From a virus, in the IMG/VR virus record IMGVR_UViG_3300008107_000496, positions 1-25,137 of that record: DNA of 25,137 bases; one strand, written 5' to 3'. The notes beneath the pieces were generated by a model, which saw only the letters and a program-made list of their open reading frames with translations, was not told where the DNA came from and did not search any database. The position numbers and the translations under genes were made by a program. This document shows, one piece after another, positions 24,363 through 25,137 of this stretch (position 1 is its first letter; every line of letters starts with the position of its first letter).

Positions 24363-25137
24363 TGGCACGCAGAAAAATTGAAGTAACAGACTCTGGTATC
24401 CATATTGCTCGTGATATGCCAACACTGGATGAAGTTGTCAACTCCGTGTCCGAGGCTGACTACAGAGATGCTATTAGCAACCCTGGTGATGTTATTGCAC
24501 ACTGGAATAAATTTAAAACAGAACGTGGTGCTGGTAAAGACCTAGCAATGATTAGTGACATTGACCCTACAAAAGGTTCAACAAACGCTAAAATTGCTAA
24601 AAATGCTTCTCATCCAAGCCCCTTGGTGCGGGGCACTCTACAGATGAGTATGGCCCTTGCACAAGCCGATAGTAGTGGCGTTATTGAAACTTGTGGAAAG
24701 TGTCGCACACCACAATGCACTGCTATTTGTAATGGTAGTTCAGGAAAAATGGCAATCCCAGGTGGAACTGCGGAGCATGCAAAGCAAGTCCGTACTCAAT
24801 ATTGGGCAGAGCATCCTCAAATGGCAGGTGCTTTAGCAGTTATTCAATCTAGGCAAGGTTCTGCTAATGCCCGCCTGTTGGGTATGGTTCCAGCAATTCG
24901 TACCAACATGTGGCAAGACACCAACTGGGCTAAGACTAACTTGCGTGGTCCCTGGATTGAAGACATGGAAGAAAAAGCAGGTAGTCGTGCAGAGGGTATC
25001 GCAAAAGACTACCCATTGCTTACTCACATGAACTACACAAAAGAAACTGCTCATCGTGCATTGCGTTCTGGAGAAACTGAGCCAGAGGTTGGGCTACCTT
25101 CTAACTACGCCTTAACGTTGAGTATCAATGAAAACAC
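24362..25137 (+). CDS. Cys-motif protein, possibly gp88-like, truncated by the window end
   Basis: At least 258 residues are visible with no stop. MARRKIEVTDSGIHIARDMPT opens the protein. A Cys cluster TCGKCRTPQCTAICNG (C111, C114, C119, C123) is followed by a GGT..HAK helix, then GMVPAIRTNMWQDTNWA (174-190), HMNYTKETAHRALR (222-235) and NYALTLSINEN (248-258). The order Cys cluster, N.(S/M)(D/W)..W, Y.YTK and NY.L(T/S).S resembles the phage protein type often labelled gene product 88, whose function is not established. This is a remembered resemblance, not a search result. The Cys cluster could hold zinc or an Fe-S cluster. Confidence 0.7.
   Translation, partial: MARRKIEVTDSGIHIARDMPTLDEVVNSVSEADYRDAISNPGDVIAHWNKFKTERGAGKDLAMISDIDPTKGSTNAKIAKNASHPSPLVRGTLQMSMALAQADSSGVIETCGKCRTPQCTAICNGSSGKMAIPGGTAEHAKQVRTQYWAEHPQMAGALAVIQSRQGSANARLLGMVPAIRTNMWQDTNWAKTNLRGPWIEDMEEKAGSRAEGIAKDYPLLTHMNYTKETAHRALRSGETEPEVGLPSNYALTLSINEN

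Noticed and set aside
23553-24425. Long minus-strand open frames opposite the post-terminase genes
   Set aside because: The compositions are Cys/Trp/Val-rich without domain sense. The plus strand has continuous, coupled genes with a strong Shine-Dalgarno sequence at 23474.

Overview
The window looks like part of a tailed double-stranded DNA bacteriophage genome. The clearest anchors are a complete large terminase with Walker A, Walker B and RNase H-like nuclease motifs (21880-23433), an M15-type cell-wall peptidase (20185-20724), a collagen-like fibre protein (12304-15591), a tail protein with a C-terminal self-cleaving S74-type chaperone (18866-20023), and tightly packed genes with 1-4 nt stop/start overlaps. 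GC content is moderate by eye (not computed). Many genes have a -10-like box immediately in front of the start codon, which implies leaderless mRNAs. Together with the Thr-rich secreted protein, this suggests an actinobacterial host, perhaps a low-GC freshwater actinobacterium. The host assignment is inference.

Layout. Positions 1-9846 hold about 22 mostly small genes of an accessory type: three ParB-like proteins with a G[N/H]HRV motif, two HELGH zincin-like proteins, three proteins with an ADP-ribosyltransferase-like N-terminal strand (YHGT, YHGT, WHGS), two tandem paralogues of unknown function, three small zinc-ribbon proteins including an FmdB type, a HicA-like protein, a small membrane protein, and one methyltransferase, which is the only gene on the minus strand. 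Positions 9847-9954 are a regulatory gap with a 10-bp tandem repeat, a TATAAT box and a foldable leader. Positions 9955-11568 encode a secreted multidomain protein and a two-TM protein. Positions 11588-20157 are the tail-fibre/adhesin module: a two-domain Ig-like protein, a 1095-residue collagen-like fibre, a Gly-rich adhesin, an unknown protein, a GT4-type glycosyltransferase, an S74 fibre protein and a short helical protein. Positions 20185-21744 hold the lysin, a KTSC-like protein and two small proteins. A 12-bp perfect hairpin at 21811-21849 then separates these from the terminase unit (21880 onward), followed by two unknown proteins and a Cys-motif protein cut by the window end.

How it works together. 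Twelve start codons are preceded by TAnnnT at exactly 6 nt (ten cases) or 7 nt (two cases). These boxes divide the window into roughly a dozen transcription units, and genes inside a unit are joined by TAATG, ATGA or TGATG overlaps. The fibre unit joins structural adhesins with a glycosyltransferase, so glycosylation of the fibres or of the host surface is plausible. The left-hand cassette, with its putative ARTs, proteases and ParB-like proteins, is the best candidate for a poorly described host-takeover or virion-delivered effector set.
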